DNA of 64,000 bases, taken from positions 4,359,501 through 4,423,500 of the forward strand of contig JARFJB010000534.1 of the NCBI GenBank assembly GCA_036346205.1. The letters are read 5' to 3'. The DNA comes from Vesta saturnalis (lineage: Eukaryota; Arthropoda; Insecta; Coleoptera; Lampyridae). The notes under the pieces are model-generated. The model did not search any database. It had not been told where the DNA came from and was given only the letters and a program-made list of their open reading frames with translations. Every line of letters starts with the position of its first letter. Within the stretch, counting starts at the first letter, position 1. Made by a program: the position numbers and the translations under genes. Below, piece by piece: positions 45,041 to 56,119 of the stretch.

Positions 45041-45409
45041 ACTCTTGCCTATATTGCCAAGTTAGAATAAAAAAACACAAAAACACAAAAAAAATTAAAA
45101 ACAGAAAAATATAGAAATGAAAAAACGTAAAAAAAAAAACTTTTACACGCCAATGTATAGAATTAGTTTCTTGGTTCGGTATCTAAGAAAATAATTTTAT
45201 AGGTTGCCAGCCCTAAGCCTGGACAAAGTGTGAAGGAATGTGCATTCTCACATTTTCTTGCTGTTGTACGCAAATACCTCTATCTAAAAATGAATTTTTT
45301 TACCTGGGAATCTCTCCTTTCCTTGTGTACGAAAGTACCCCCGAATTCATCATGTACGCAATTGCTCTGTACGCAACTGCTCCATAATCTTCTTAGACAT
45401 ACACGAAAG
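45041..45409. other. A-rich tail and unassigned sequence
   Basis: 45060-45145 is mostly A with short interruptions. 45180-45409 has no assignment. Confidence 0.35.
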
Positions 45410-45660
45410 CATCACAGCGGATCCGCGAGAACAAAGAATCAATTTTTAATTATTCAAGATCAAATTCAGTGAAACTTATCGAAAATATATTTTCTTTGGA
45501 ACATAAGAATATTTTTTTTTAGTTAACTTAAGGTAAGTGCTCGGCTTGGCGCAATAATTCCAAGTGCAAAGAATCGATTTTGAATTAGTTCAAACAAACA
45601 GCGAATTCGAATAGCTTATATTACGCAGAAATATCTTAAATTAGTTTTATTCAATTCCCA
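45410..45660. repeat. Continuation of the ~155-bp satellite after the MULE relic
   Basis: Two diverged monomers: GGATCCGCGAGAACAAAG, AATCAATTTTTAATTATTCA, TTTTAGTTAACTTAAGG and AATCGATTTTGAATTAGTTC. Confidence 0.75.
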
Positions 45661-45879
45661 AAGGTGTCTCGTGGCTGTATCGTGTATAACCTACAGTTGC
45701 GACTCCATGATGCTTGGTGTGCATTATATTTTTTAAATATAATTTTTATACAACATTTTCACGTTATCTTAGACCAACAAAACATCATAACATTCTGACG
45801 TACTTAGTTTTGCGATTCTTGCACACTTTCTATCGTGCTTCTAAGGAAGTACGAAATACACGGGAACCAGATCTGTGCG

Positions 45880-46665
45880 TCGCGTCATTGCGAAGCTACC
45901 CAAATGATGGTGTAATCTCTTTTCTAAAAGCAGAAAAACGTAGTGCTGCTGAAATCCATCCATCGTACAATGAACAATATGAGTGATGGTAGTGAACGGG
46001 AATGGTGTAGAAAACTTAAAGAAGGGCGAACCGACGTCCATGATGAAGGTGGACGTAGGCGTAAGTCTGTCGCTACTGTAGGCCTCGCAAGGCAAGCAAA
46101 GGTTTACAATCAGTGAACTTTCTAAAGAATTTCAAGAAAATTCAAGGTCTGTGTTGTACACAATTTTGAGTAAAAACCTAGAATATCGGAAGCATGGCAT
46201 CAGCCATACCCTTTAACACATCATAATGAGGAAGAAGATTTTTTAAGTTTATCGTTACTGGTGATGAAACTTGGGTCTTACATGACAATGCCAAAACAAA
46301 GGAACAGTCTTAAGTAGTGGATACACACAGATTTTCCAAGAAATCCAAAAAGTTTAAACAGATGCGGAGCAAGAGGAAAACAATAGCTATGGTTTTTGAA
46401 ACTGAAAAGGAGTGTTGTAGGTGGACTATATGCAGCAAGGGAGAACAATGACAAAAGACGTGTATGTTGTCTCCCAGAACTATCCAAAACCAACGGAGAG
46501 GAATGCTCTCGTCAAGCGTTGTTTTGATCCATGAGAATCTGTTCCGAGAACTGAATACGGGTACACTTCGTCGCCAACGACGAACTTCAAGATGCCCTCA
46601 AGACGCAACCATCAATTAGCTTGTATCCTCAGCCTTTTTGGCGATTATGTAGAAAATAAGGCCCT
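45880..46665 (+). pseudogene. mariner (SETMAR/HTH_48-type) transposase relic, internally deleted
   Basis: Pieces: VISFLKAEKRSAAEIH (HTH_48 N-terminus, about 45910-45960), KLKEGRTDVHDEGG, FTISELSKEF, YTILSKNLEYRK, FIVTGDETWVLHDNAKTKEQS (D1, about 46251), HRFSKKSKKF, KTIAMVFETEK, GRTMTKDVYVVSQ and a C-terminal FGDYVENK at about 46645. The stretch with the second and third Asp residues is missing between about 46490 and 46620. Many stops. An old copy of the mariner DD34D group. Confidence 0.8.
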
Positions 46666-46854
46666 GCTGTACCTGTGGTAATATAATTATTATGTTATGT
46701 CAATTTGTATTTAAACACATCTGAGGTTGAAAAAAAACAGCCCTCGAATTTTTCCTGGTGTGCGGGAGGCTAGCATGACGTTAGGCTTGTCCTCCCTACT
46801 TTGACAATGATTTCCTGTTAAACAGGTTGAGCAAAAAAAAATTGGCCTGCGGTA

Positions 46855-47043
46855 TTAGCAACAAAATAGTAATAAATTATACAAGTTTTTGTTATGAACG
46901 AATAGTTTAAAAGTAAATATGTAATTAAAAATTATTATTAATTTTATTAAATACATAAATAAAAATTTACCTCGAGTAGGGTTTGAACACACGGACATGT
47001 ACTTTGCTAGAGTAACCGCTCTAACCATTTGCGCCATCGAGAT
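46855..47043 (-). repeat. tRNA-derived SINE (minus strand)
   Basis: The tRNA-like head at 46969-47043 is followed on the minus strand by an AT-rich body containing ATTCGTTCATAACAAAAACT, shared with 31255-31345. Two copies with one shared body support a dispersed SINE. The 3' end is not sharply defined. Confidence 0.55.
46969..47043 (-). tRNA. tRNA-like sequence, 75 nt, anticodon position AGC
   Basis: On the minus strand a full 7-bp acceptor stem forms (ATCTCGA with TCGAGGT, one G-U). A-box TGGCGCAAATGG; B-box-like GTTCAAAC. The D stem has 3 of 4 pairs. The anticodon stem has 4 pairs around loop CTAGCAA, which would give AGC (Ala). The T stem has 4 of 5 pairs counting G-U. Length fits a tRNA, but the sequence is unlike insect tRNA-Ala, and the downstream body recurs elsewhere. 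I take it as a SINE head or tRNA pseudogene. Confidence 0.5.
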
Positions 47044-47127
47044 ATAAGCCACAATTGATGTAAATTTTGTCTTTATGTATGTAGAACTGATGTAAATTCT
47101 AAATATAATGTCATTAAAGTCAAATTA

Positions 47128-49648
47128 CCGTAGAGTTGGGTGACTTGAAATCGTAGGGGTGACTTGACACAGTGAGACATTTATTTTTGGAACTACTGTT
47201 GCCATCTTTTAGGTAAACGCCCAAACTTCAGAAAAATTTCTGAAGTATTCCACAATGATGAAGTAATGTTTTAAGTACCCATATGAGCAAATTACATGTA
47301 ATATTTTTTTTACAATAGTTTATTGTCTTCTAAACGGGTTCTGAACCCCAGGTCTGTTGATTTTATTTTTTGAGGTTAAGTAATGCTTTTTTACCTTTTT
47401 TGTTACAGATTTTGGGTGACTTGACAAAATGCCAAATAAGTATAAGAGAGTGTTAGGAAAGCGAAAATACCACGATTTTACTAAAGATGAATAGAAGAAG
47501 CCTTACCAAATATACGCACTGGCGGAGGCTTCAAGTAATACCGGGATATCAAAATCGACATTATATCGAAAACCTATGGGGGCCAGGCTTCACTGACAAC
47601 GGAGGAGGAAGTGGTTCTAAAAGATGCTGTTTTATTTGCTGCGAAGTGGGGATCTCCGTTAGATAAAGACAATGGTAAAGATCTGATACGAAATTATTTA
47701 AACAGACAAGGACGAAGATTAGGTGCTTTTACTGATAACAGACCGGGTAATAGTTGGTACTACGCGTTTATTACTCGTCATAGCGAGCTATCCATTCGCC
47801 TATCAGAAAATATAAAGCGAAATCGTGTTGCTGTTTCTATTGACATTTTTAGTGAATATTTTGATAAGTTGGCTGTTACTTTAAAAGACATTCCTGACGA
47901 GACATGTTTTACTGATGACCCTGAACGAACCAAAGTTGTTGTTCGACGCACAGCTAAACATACCGAAAAAATTATGGACCACACAAAATCTTCAACGAGT
48001 GTGATGTTTTCCGTTAGTGGATCAGGAGTTATGTTGCCGCCTTATATTATATATAAGGCTAATCAGCTGTGGTCTACATGGACAGAAAACGCCCGGTACA
48101 ATCGCAGCAAATCTGGATGGTTTGATCTACGCCTATTCGAAGACTGGTTTAAATGTATTGTGCTCCCTTATTTTAAAAAACTTGAAGGACCGAAGGTGTT
48201 GATCGGTGACAATTTAACCAGCCACATTAGCATCACTGTCATACAGGAGTGCCAAAACAATAATATTCGCTATGTTCTCTTGCCCCACAATAGTACACAT
48301 CTAACGCAACCGCTAGATGTTTGCTATTTCAGACCACTGAAGGGTAAATGGAGGTCTGTTTTAACTAAATGGAAGCAAACACAACCTGGCCCCATAAGGA
48401 AAGATCGATTCCCTGGTCTACTCAAAGCAACATTAGTAGAACTAGGTGCAAAAAATGGTGATAACATAAAAGCCTGGTTCAAAGCGACAGGACTTATTTC
48501 TATCGATCGAGAAGCTGTTTTACAACGAATCCCTTCTCAACACAGGTCTGTTGGGGAAATTGCCAATGTGTTAAAATATTGAAACAACAAGAAATGTAAA
48601 ACCCAGTAAGTCCGGCAGACGGAAGAAACTAAATTTTGCTCCAGGGGAGAGCATCTCTGTAGAAGATTTAGAAGCAGAAAAAACGGTGGCAGTAGAACTA
48701 TCTGAGCAAAAGAAAATTGTTAAAAAAATTCGAAGCCACGCAAGTCCAATAAATCCGAACTTTCTTCTGAAAGTGAGATAGATGATATACAGCTTGAAGA
48801 CGAGGCCGACGAAGAAGAGTCCAGTGGCATTGAGCCCGAGGATCATTAACAAATGCGAAATCAAGACAACAAGCAAAATGAAGAACCTGTGGAACGACAC
48901 TCATTTCAATGTGGAGAGTTTGTTCTTGTGAAATTTCATACAGAGAAACGGCTTGTAAAATATGTTGGAGAAATCTGGCAAGTCATTGATGAAGAGTACC
49001 TTCAAGTAAAATTCCTACGGAAAACTGTGGGTACAAAAGAAACATTTTTTTCATATCCTGACGTAACAGATGAATCGATGGTGCACAGAAATGAGGTCGT
49101 ATATCTGCTAGCTCCACAGCTCCTTCGCCGAGAACGTTTCAAATTTTTGACAGATTTGGTAGATGACAATGTTTTATAAACAAATATGTTAACTACATTT
49201 GTAAAAATATTGTTAATTTAGGTTTAAGTATTATTATGATGTTAATTTTTTGAGAATACCTTGGTTTATTTTTGTATCTTGTCAGAATAAACGTTTCTTT
49301 TTTGAAATAAATGGTCTCAAACATTTTTTTCGCCCTGTACAATGGAAACATCCTTTTTTAAAAAGTTAAACTTAATGTCAAGTCACCTATAGAACAGTTT
49401 TACTTGTCATTTACATTGATTTTTGCTTACATTTTCAAGTCAACCAGCAGGTAGGGTGACTTGAAAAACAGGGTTTTTATTTTTTTTGTACATTTTTTAT
49501 TAAGTTTTACAAAAATCTTTTATACAGGTTATATTCTTTGCAAAAAGTGGCATAACGCCATTTTTTTTTGTTTTATGATATATTTATGGGTATGGCAAAT
49601 ATTATTGAATTCAAGTCAAAATAGCAGTCAAGTCACCCAACTCTACGG
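47128..49648 (+). mobile_element. Full-length pogo-type element
   Basis: 2521 bp. Both ends read CCGTAGAGTTGGGTGACTTG inward, with TA on both sides (47126-47127 and 49649-49650). The word GTGACTTGA or its inverse recurs about eight times near the ends (47138, 47161, 47416, 49378, 49455, 49633 and nearby variants), giving clustered subterminal repeats. One transposase gene on the plus strand. Confidence 0.95.
47429..49179 (+). pseudogene. pogo-type transposase, catalytic domain open, ends broken
   Basis: ATG at 47429 (MPNKYKRVLGKRKYHDFT), preceded by a good acceptor (TTTTTGTTACAG), so a 5' untranslated exon may exist. The Psq helix-turn-helix is broken near 47490-47590 (IRTGGGFK, stop, IISKTYGG). 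A single frame then runs 47611-48582: DDE_1 domain with D1 in DETCFTDDPE, D2 in VLIGDNLTSH, D3 in HLTQPLDVCYFRPLK, 35 residues between D2 and D3. After a shift at 48580, a basic then acidic tail follows (SEIDDIQLEDEADEEES), a stop at 48847, then a C-terminal domain 48853-49179 (FVLVKFHTEKRLVKYVGEIW). All three catalytic Asp residues survive. Much less decayed than the pogo relic at 21905-24445. Confidence 0.92.
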
Positions 49649-50095
49649 TACTTATACTAATGCAATGCGAGCATGCAATATCCTACTTGAGGTTTATTTA
49701 TGCATTTAATAAAATGAATAATAATACATTTTTCAATAGGTGTTCGTAGTGGTGGTGGGTCCAGCCTAACGTGGATCAGGTCAGGAATATCGTGCTTCGA
49801 AGCCCATTTTTCGTACACTGCATGAAATTTAACGTAAGTAATTAAGATCATTACTTGAAACAAAGCAAAAATAATAAAGCAATATCATCAATAATTGAAA
49901 ATACTTAATGGATAAAACATTGAATTTTTATAAGCATTAATTTTAAATATACGACATTTACCCAAAAAGGTAAGTATTTTTAATTATGGACGTGAATCGT
50001 AAATTTTTCATTTAAAATTTCAAATTTAATTTACGCTTATTGGCCCATTCAAACACACTGAAACGCGCCATGCAACGACCCCCATATACGTTTTA

Positions 50096-50248
50096 TCAAC
50101 TGCCATGTATTTTAGAGGAATTATACTCCAACCACTTTAAAATGTTATACCTGTCTACATTCCTTCCCTGGTGCAATGTCATTGCAAAGAATGATGTTGC
50201 AAATCCAACAAACTGATCATTGTCTTCCCCATATAAGTACCTCACTTG
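50096..50248 (-). CDS. Candidate 3'-terminal coding exon of an unidentified gene
   Basis: On the minus strand, a plausible splice acceptor (TATTTGTTTTAAG) is followed by 50 open codons and TGA at 50096-50098. The peptide includes VRYLYGEDNDQFVGFATSFF and NILKWLEYN. Codon use and peptide look protein-like, and the other two frames close quickly. An internal donor (AG then GTATAAC at about 50150) could instead end the exon after NVDR. I do not recognise the protein. A host gene or an unknown repeat are both possible. Confidence 0.35.
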   Translation of the reverse strand, partial: QVRYLYGEDNDQFVGFATSFFAMTLHQGRNVDRYNILKWLEYNSSKIHGS

Positions 50249-51064
50249 CTTAAAACAAATATAAAGACGTTTATTTCAGGTGTCTATAAAATACAACGTA
50301 ATTCAGCTCATTTCCGTCAATAATAAAGAATTTCAATAACGTATAAAGCTGTTTACACACGGCAATACTTAGCAGTCGGTTCTGAGATTAGCAGTAAAAT
50401 ATGGAGTCATTTCCTAGAGCGTGTAACGCACGAAAACCGATAACCATCTGCACCCAACACTAACTACATACCCCCATGAGTTGGGGTTGATATTTCCACC
50501 CTTACATACTGCGTACTCTACAACTTTACTACGTGTTTCATTCGAACCCCTATTTAAAGGACCACATCGTTCGTTGGCTAGAATAATTACTTCGACCATG
50601 AACTGCAATGAGCTCTCCCTTTCCTTTTTCTTTTTCCCGTCGTTATTACCCTTAAAGCAAGTGTTTAAAACAGATAGTTTACCGGATATACGAATAAATC
50701 GAAATGCAAAATTGGAAGTATGATTTATTAATGTATCGAAAATGAGATTTATCCCCTTAGATATCGGTTCTGTATTAGTGGGATAATGTGGGTTTGTTTG
50801 AAAAGCACGATGGGTGTGTACGAAAACTATAAATAACTTAAATGGTACAATACCGACGATTTATTTCCAAACGTTTGGCATTAATACCCCTATTTATGGA
50901 TTTCTTATCGAAGTTTTCCATGGATTTTTGTGAATTATTGATGCCGAATTCAAAGTTAGCTGAGACCAACAGCTTGCGAATATGCTGATATCACCAATTA
51001 AAATTCAAATTTCGTCTCTATATGTGTGTTACGTGTATACTTTATATACCTAAATAAAACTTAC

Positions 51065-51106
51065 AATTTGAACAGATCACGCGGCTTCTGATGGGAGAAT
51101 ACTCAC
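51065..51106 (-). CDS. Candidate 42-nt micro-exon
   Basis: Minus strand: strong acceptor (TATCTTTTTGTTTCAG), 42 nt, then a strong donor (AATT then GTAAGTTTTA). Only one frame is open (EYSPIRSRVICSN). Its phase does not join directly to 50248, so at least one further exon would be needed. Low confidence. Confidence 0.2.
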
Positions 51107-51759
51107 CTGAAACAAAAAGATACAATTATTTATGAAATGCTACACACTTAAAATACTAAATGATGCTTTTTTTACTTTTTCAAAGCAGGGGTTGATACAT
51201 TGAGTACCGCAATAAATTATACGTAGATACACATGTTCAAGCATAATATCACTCACCTCCCCTAAAGATTTTTAACGCAGAGCTTCTGAAGCCGAAACTT
51301 ATAAACTATTTTAGCACTAAAATGTATTTAAACCCTTTTCAAATATGCTAACGATTTACAAAGAGAGAGGGTGAAATAATTTAAAAAATTTACATTTAGG
51401 GGATATTTCTACTCTACTAACGTCGTTATGAATCTATATTTAAAGGAAAGTTTATCAAAAATTAATTATGCATGTGATTAGATCTCAATTTTTTTGCTTT
51501 TGCGCTATGAGTCAGTCTAGGATGTGTTAGTCACCCCAAATTTGGCTTCATACCATTCAAACTATTACCGGAAGCAATATACTATTCCTTATATGTTTTA
51601 ATTGCTCAAATATGACCTAAATGATGCTAGGTAGTTATAGATAGTTAGTTTGTGATGTTTGAGAGTAGACGTTTGTAATATAAAAGTTTGTGAATTACTT
51701 TCTGAGAATCTGTTTGAAATTAGTAGTGCCCTTCCTAATGTAGTGGAACTATGACCATT

Positions 51760-53880
51760 ATTGAATTTGAAAAAAAAAGCTTTTACCAGATTGTGCTAGG
51801 ATTGTGCTATGGCGTGGCAAATTTTTTTTAATCCAACTAAAAATCCAAGCGATTTTTCACTAACGTGACCATTTTTTCATCAATAAAATAAAAGTCGTGC
51901 TGGAACGTGCTGTTTTAGTGGTATAATGTGCCGAAGTTGGTTTTTCAATACATCCATTGCTTTTGCAAAAAAAAAACCTGTATCCTAACCAATTTTGTTT
52001 CCAAAAAGCTAAAACTTCAATAGTACACTAGTTTTGTGATACAATGGGCCAAAATCAGTTTTTCAATGTAAGCCATTGTGTTTTGTAAAAATCGATATTT
52101 TCACAAAAAAGTATCATGGCCAATTTTTTTTTCAAAAAAACAAAAACTGTTCCGTAATGTCCTGGTTTTGTGGTATAATGTGCTGACATCAGTTTTTCAA
52201 TATAAGCCATTGTTTTTTGTAAAAATCGATGTTTTCACAAAAAAGTATCATGGTCAATTTAAAAAAAAAAAAAAAAACTTCCGTAATGTCCTAGTTTTGT
52301 GGTATAATGTGCCCAAATCAGATTTTCAAATCAGCAAAAAACGATGGTTTGTCAAAAAGTATCATGGCCAATTTTTTTTTCAAAAAAACAAAAACTATTC
52401 TGTAACGTCCTTAGTTTTGTAGTATAATGTGCCGAAATCAGTTTTTCAATATAAGCCATTGTTTTACGTAAAAATCGATGTTTTCACAAAAAAAGTATCA
52501 TGGCCAATTCTTTTTCAAAAAAAAAAATTGTTCTGTAATGTCCTATTTTTGTGGTATAATGTGCCGGAATCAGTTTTTCAATATAAGCCATTGTTTTTTG
52601 TAAAAATCGATGTTTTCACAACAAAGTATCATGACCAATTTTCTTTTTCAAAAAAACAAAAACTGTTCCGTAATGTCATAGTTTTGTGGTATAATGTGCC
52701 GAAATCAGTTTTTCAATATAAGCCATTGTTTTTTGTAAAAATCGATGTTTTCACAAAAAAGTATCATAGCCAATTTTTTTCAAAAAAAAAAAAAACTGTT
52801 CCGTAATGTCCTAGTTTTGTGGTATAATGTGCCGAAATCAGTTTTTCAAATCAGCCATCGTTTTTTGCAAAAAAAAACGATGGTTTTATCAAAAAGTATC
52901 ATGGCCAATTTTTTTCAAAAAAACAAAAACTGTTCCGTAATGTCCTTAGTTTTGTGGTATAATGTGCTGAAATCAGTTTTTCAATATAAACCATTGTTTT
53001 TTGTAAAAATCGATGTTTTCACAAAAAAGTATCATGGTCAATTTAAAAAAAAAAAAAAAAAAAACTCTTCCGTAATGTCCTAGTTTTGTGGTATAATGTG
53101 CCCAAATCAGATTTTCAAATCAGCAAAAAACGATGGTTTTGTCAAAAAGTATCATGGCCAATTCTTTTTTCAAAAAAACAAAAACTATTCTGTAACGTCC
53201 TTAGTTTTGTAGTATAATGTGCCGAAATCAGTTTTTCAATATAAGCCATTGTTTTACGTAAAAATCGATGTTTTCACAAAAAAGTATCATGGCCAATTCT
53301 TTTTCAAAAAAAAAACAAAAATTGTTCCGTAATGTCCTATTTTTGTGATATAAATTACCGAAATCAGATTTTCAAATCAGCCATCGTTTTTTGCAAAAAA
53401 AAAAACGATGGTTTTATATAGATGGCGTAACTAGGTACCTTCGTGCAATAAATATAATCTGGTAAATTCTCACATTGCGAAATGTATTAATTACGAAGTA
53501 TTTAGCACGTTACAGCCTTGTTCAGACAGCTACGATGACGTCACACATCGACACCACATCCTATGTTCCTCTATTTACCTCTTTCTGTAAAATGTGCCGA
53601 ATACAGTTTTTCAATATAACCCATTGGTTTTGCAAAAAACGACATTTTTTTAATAATATACTAGTTTTGTGATAGAATGTGCCGAAATCAGTTTTTTAAT
53701 ATCAATATCATTCTTTATTGCAAAAAACAATTTTTCATTTTTCTAAAAAAAAAAACCCAAAACTATGCCACAATGTGCTAGGGTTGTTGTAAAATGCACT
53801 GAAACTTCTTTTCTGATACTACCTGGGATTCTTAAAAAAACTAAACATAGCCATTTTACAACGTGCCGACTATTTGTTTT
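51760..53880. repeat. ~130-bp satellite with ~783-bp higher-order period
   Basis: About sixteen monomers; the best are at 52000-53420. Core words in order: TCAGTTTTTCAATATAAGCC, ATTGTTTTTTGTAAAAATCG, GATGTTTTCACAAAAAAGTA, TCATGGCCAATTTTTTTC, ACTGTTCCGTAATGTCCTAG and TTTTGTGGTATAATGTGCCG. Monomer starts fall about 120-136 bp apart. The stretch 52191-52570 is almost identical to 52974-53360 (offset about 783 bp, six monomers), including a variant monomer with CAAATCAGCAAAAAACGATG. Open frames at 52078-53083 are by-products of the repeat. Outer copies are diverged. Confidence 0.92.
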
Positions 53881-53919
53881 TTATACTCTTTTTACATTGC
53901 CAATTGGTTAATACCTTTT

Positions 53920-55015
53920 AATTTAATTGACTGAGTCCGTGAGTGAGCTATCGAGGAAATCAATTTTGCCGCGACTCCAACGAAATTGATGAGTAAATAT
54001 AGATTTTGAATACAGGGAAACAAGATAGCCGATAGTCAATAAGAACACGGTAACGAGATGGCCAAAAGTCAAAAAGGCATACGTAAGCAAGATGGCGGGG
54101 CGTAAACAAGATGGAGAAACACGGAAAGAAGCTGGGTCCTTTGAGATATGCAACCTGCAGCAGATATAGAGGAAAATCTAGACAAACATGTGATAAAAAT
54201 AAGAAGTAAAAAGTGAAAAACCTCTACACAAGAAGCTCTGAAAACAAGCAATTAAGGAGGAAACTCAGCGTTATTATAAAGCAATTAAGGGTTACTAGAA
54301 TACAATTAAATGCAAATAAAACCCCTACAGTATGGCGTTTATTTCTATATACTAAAAGTTTATTGTGCTAAATCATTTTCTTTTCATGGGCATCAAATAC
54401 CAAAAATAAAAGTTATTGTCTTAAATCAACCTTTATTGTATAGAGATTAGGTATCAAGAAAAAAAAAAGTTCATTATTTGTGTCCAAATGACCACATTTT
54501 GGATTCATACTAACCCTACGTAGTCACGCGTCCACACAATTAAGTTTAACTTTGAAAAACACTAATGGGCTACAGAAATTTGTGAAGTATACATTTTTGG
54601 CAAAATTCGGCAATCAACACTCATGGAATACAACGTTTCAGTTTTGGCTATCGAGAATACCAATTTTAACGCAACAAAATTAGTGTACAAATATAGATTT
54701 TGAGGAGCATTCAGGCTGACCAACACTCATTGGTCACAGAATTTGGCAATAGAGGAAATGAATGTGTGTGTTATGGCAGCATTTGGTCCACATACTGACC
54801 AACACCCATGGGTTAAAGAATTTGGCTCTATGCGATCGAGGATATTAATTTTTCCGGGACCCAACGAAATTGATATATAAACATAGGCTTTGGGCAACAT
54901 TCAGTACAAATTTTAACCATCACTCATGGGGCGCAAAATTTAGCTCTTAGTCATCGAGTGAATCTATTTTGCAGCAACCTCAACGGAATACAGATACAAA
55001 AGTTAAGAGTTATTT
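53920..55015 (+). repeat. ~125-bp satellite block, copy 3
   Basis: Diverged monomers. Most lie in 54560-55015 and one at 53930-54010. Ordered words: ATTTTGCCGCGACTCC, AACGAAATTGATATATAAAC, GGGCAACATTC, ACCAACACTCATGG, AATTTAGCTCTTAGTCATCG. Same orientation as 3200-3610. 54010-54130 carries short AAGATGGC-type repeats instead. Confidence 0.75.
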
Positions 55016-55407
55016 GGATTTTCATTTTTTTTGAGTTTTTTATTATTTCGTGGTATGCTAATTTTGCAAATTTTCCTAATATTTAATATTTTTACCAAGA
55101 TACTGACGTGCTTGCTTAGAGACCATTTTCGGGAGATCTGGGTGGTTAACAATTTCAAGCATTATTTTGTAATAAAGAATATGTGTACTGTGAAAATTTC
55201 AAATCCATCAAAACGCTTAACGTGAAAATCATGGACAGACGATCGAGTGAGCGAACAAGTAATATTCTATTTTTGTCCAAGAAAGCCACTTTTTCTTCAC
55301 TTTTGAGGTAGATTAATTTCTCTTTCCTTTTTATTAAAAAATAAGATTGTACGAGTACATAAACACGGTCGACTAACAGAGATCATAATATGAATTAGTT
55401 GCCCACC

Positions 55408-55700
55408 ATAACGAGCTAGTAAGTCAGTGGTAACACGATCTGCTTAGAATTCGGGAGGTTATGGGATCGATTCCCGTTACCGGCATATTGCGACATGATC
55501 ACATATGTGCGCTTATTTTGGAGCATGTACCTTCCCCCTCAGAACCCTAACTCGATCCTTTCCTGATTATATCCTTTCGGCACTTATCCTTAATCCCACC
55601 GTGCATACATACTGTATTCATAATAGTGGCTGAAAGAGCTTGGAAGGCTTAAGCAGCCCACCCTCCACCTCGGGGAGGGAATGAAACATGTTGGTTTTTC
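55408..55700 (+). repeat. tRNA-derived SINE
   Basis: Head 55408-55480: A-box-like TAGTAAGTCAGTGGTAACA, strong B-box GGGATCGATTCCCG, and TAACG at the 5' side able to pair with CGTTA at the 3' side. A GC-richer body follows (CACCCTCCACCTCGGGGAGG near 55660), then a T-rich end near 55700. Different from the other two tRNA-like heads in the window. Confidence 0.7.
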
Positions 55701-56119
55701 CTTTTCCCACCATAACAACGTTACTATCATCTTTTCTTCAATTAAAGAAGGCACAAACTATATTGTTTCATATTTGTCAAGAGAGAAAAACTAGGAAAGT
55801 ATCACATTTTCTAATGTTGTTTTTTTGCTTGACTTTCGGTACTATAGTTAAAGCCAAACAAAGTGGCGCGCGCGTCATCAGCGTTTGATGACGTTTACAT
55901 TTACAATGCTGCCAGATTGATCAGCAAATATTTAATTTCCCAGCAAGTATTTCTTATGCAACCACAATTAAATATTATTACTGAATTGTTGTTGCATAAA
56001 TAACGACACATATATTTGTAACTATTCTCACAATTTTTCGATAAGTAAATTAAATAAATAAACAAGTAAATCATTAAATGATTTATTAACAGATAGGTTA
56101 AGCTATTTTAAAATTTTCA
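55701..56119. other. No recognisable gene
   Basis: AT-rich spacer. GTGGCGCGCGCGTCATCAGC near 55861-55885 is a local GC-rich patch with no assigned function. Confidence 0.35.

Larger units (their letters stand above)
49651..51759. other. Transposon-poor region with possible host exons
   Basis: No termini or transposase text found. Contains the two exon candidates listed separately and a minus frame at 49657-49863 (VYEKWASKHDIPDLIHVRLD) with locally raised GC, unrecognised. The surroundings are AT-rich and non-repetitive within the window. Confidence 0.4.

Noticed and set aside
45060..45145. Poly(A) tail of a processed retrocopy of the MULE gene
   Set aside because: The A-rich stretch is interrupted by many other bases and there is no target duplication; simple A-rich sequence is as likely.
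46969..47043. Functional tRNA-Ala(AGC) gene
   Set aside because: The cloverleaf is possible, but it has mismatches in the D, anticodon and T stems, is unlike known tRNA-Ala, and its downstream body recurs at 31255-31345; SINE head preferred.
52078..53083. Three overlapping open frames of 112-125 codons
   Set aside because: They lie wholly in the ~130-bp satellite and repeat the same KIDVFTKKYHGQF-type text; the frame is a property of the monomer, not a gene.
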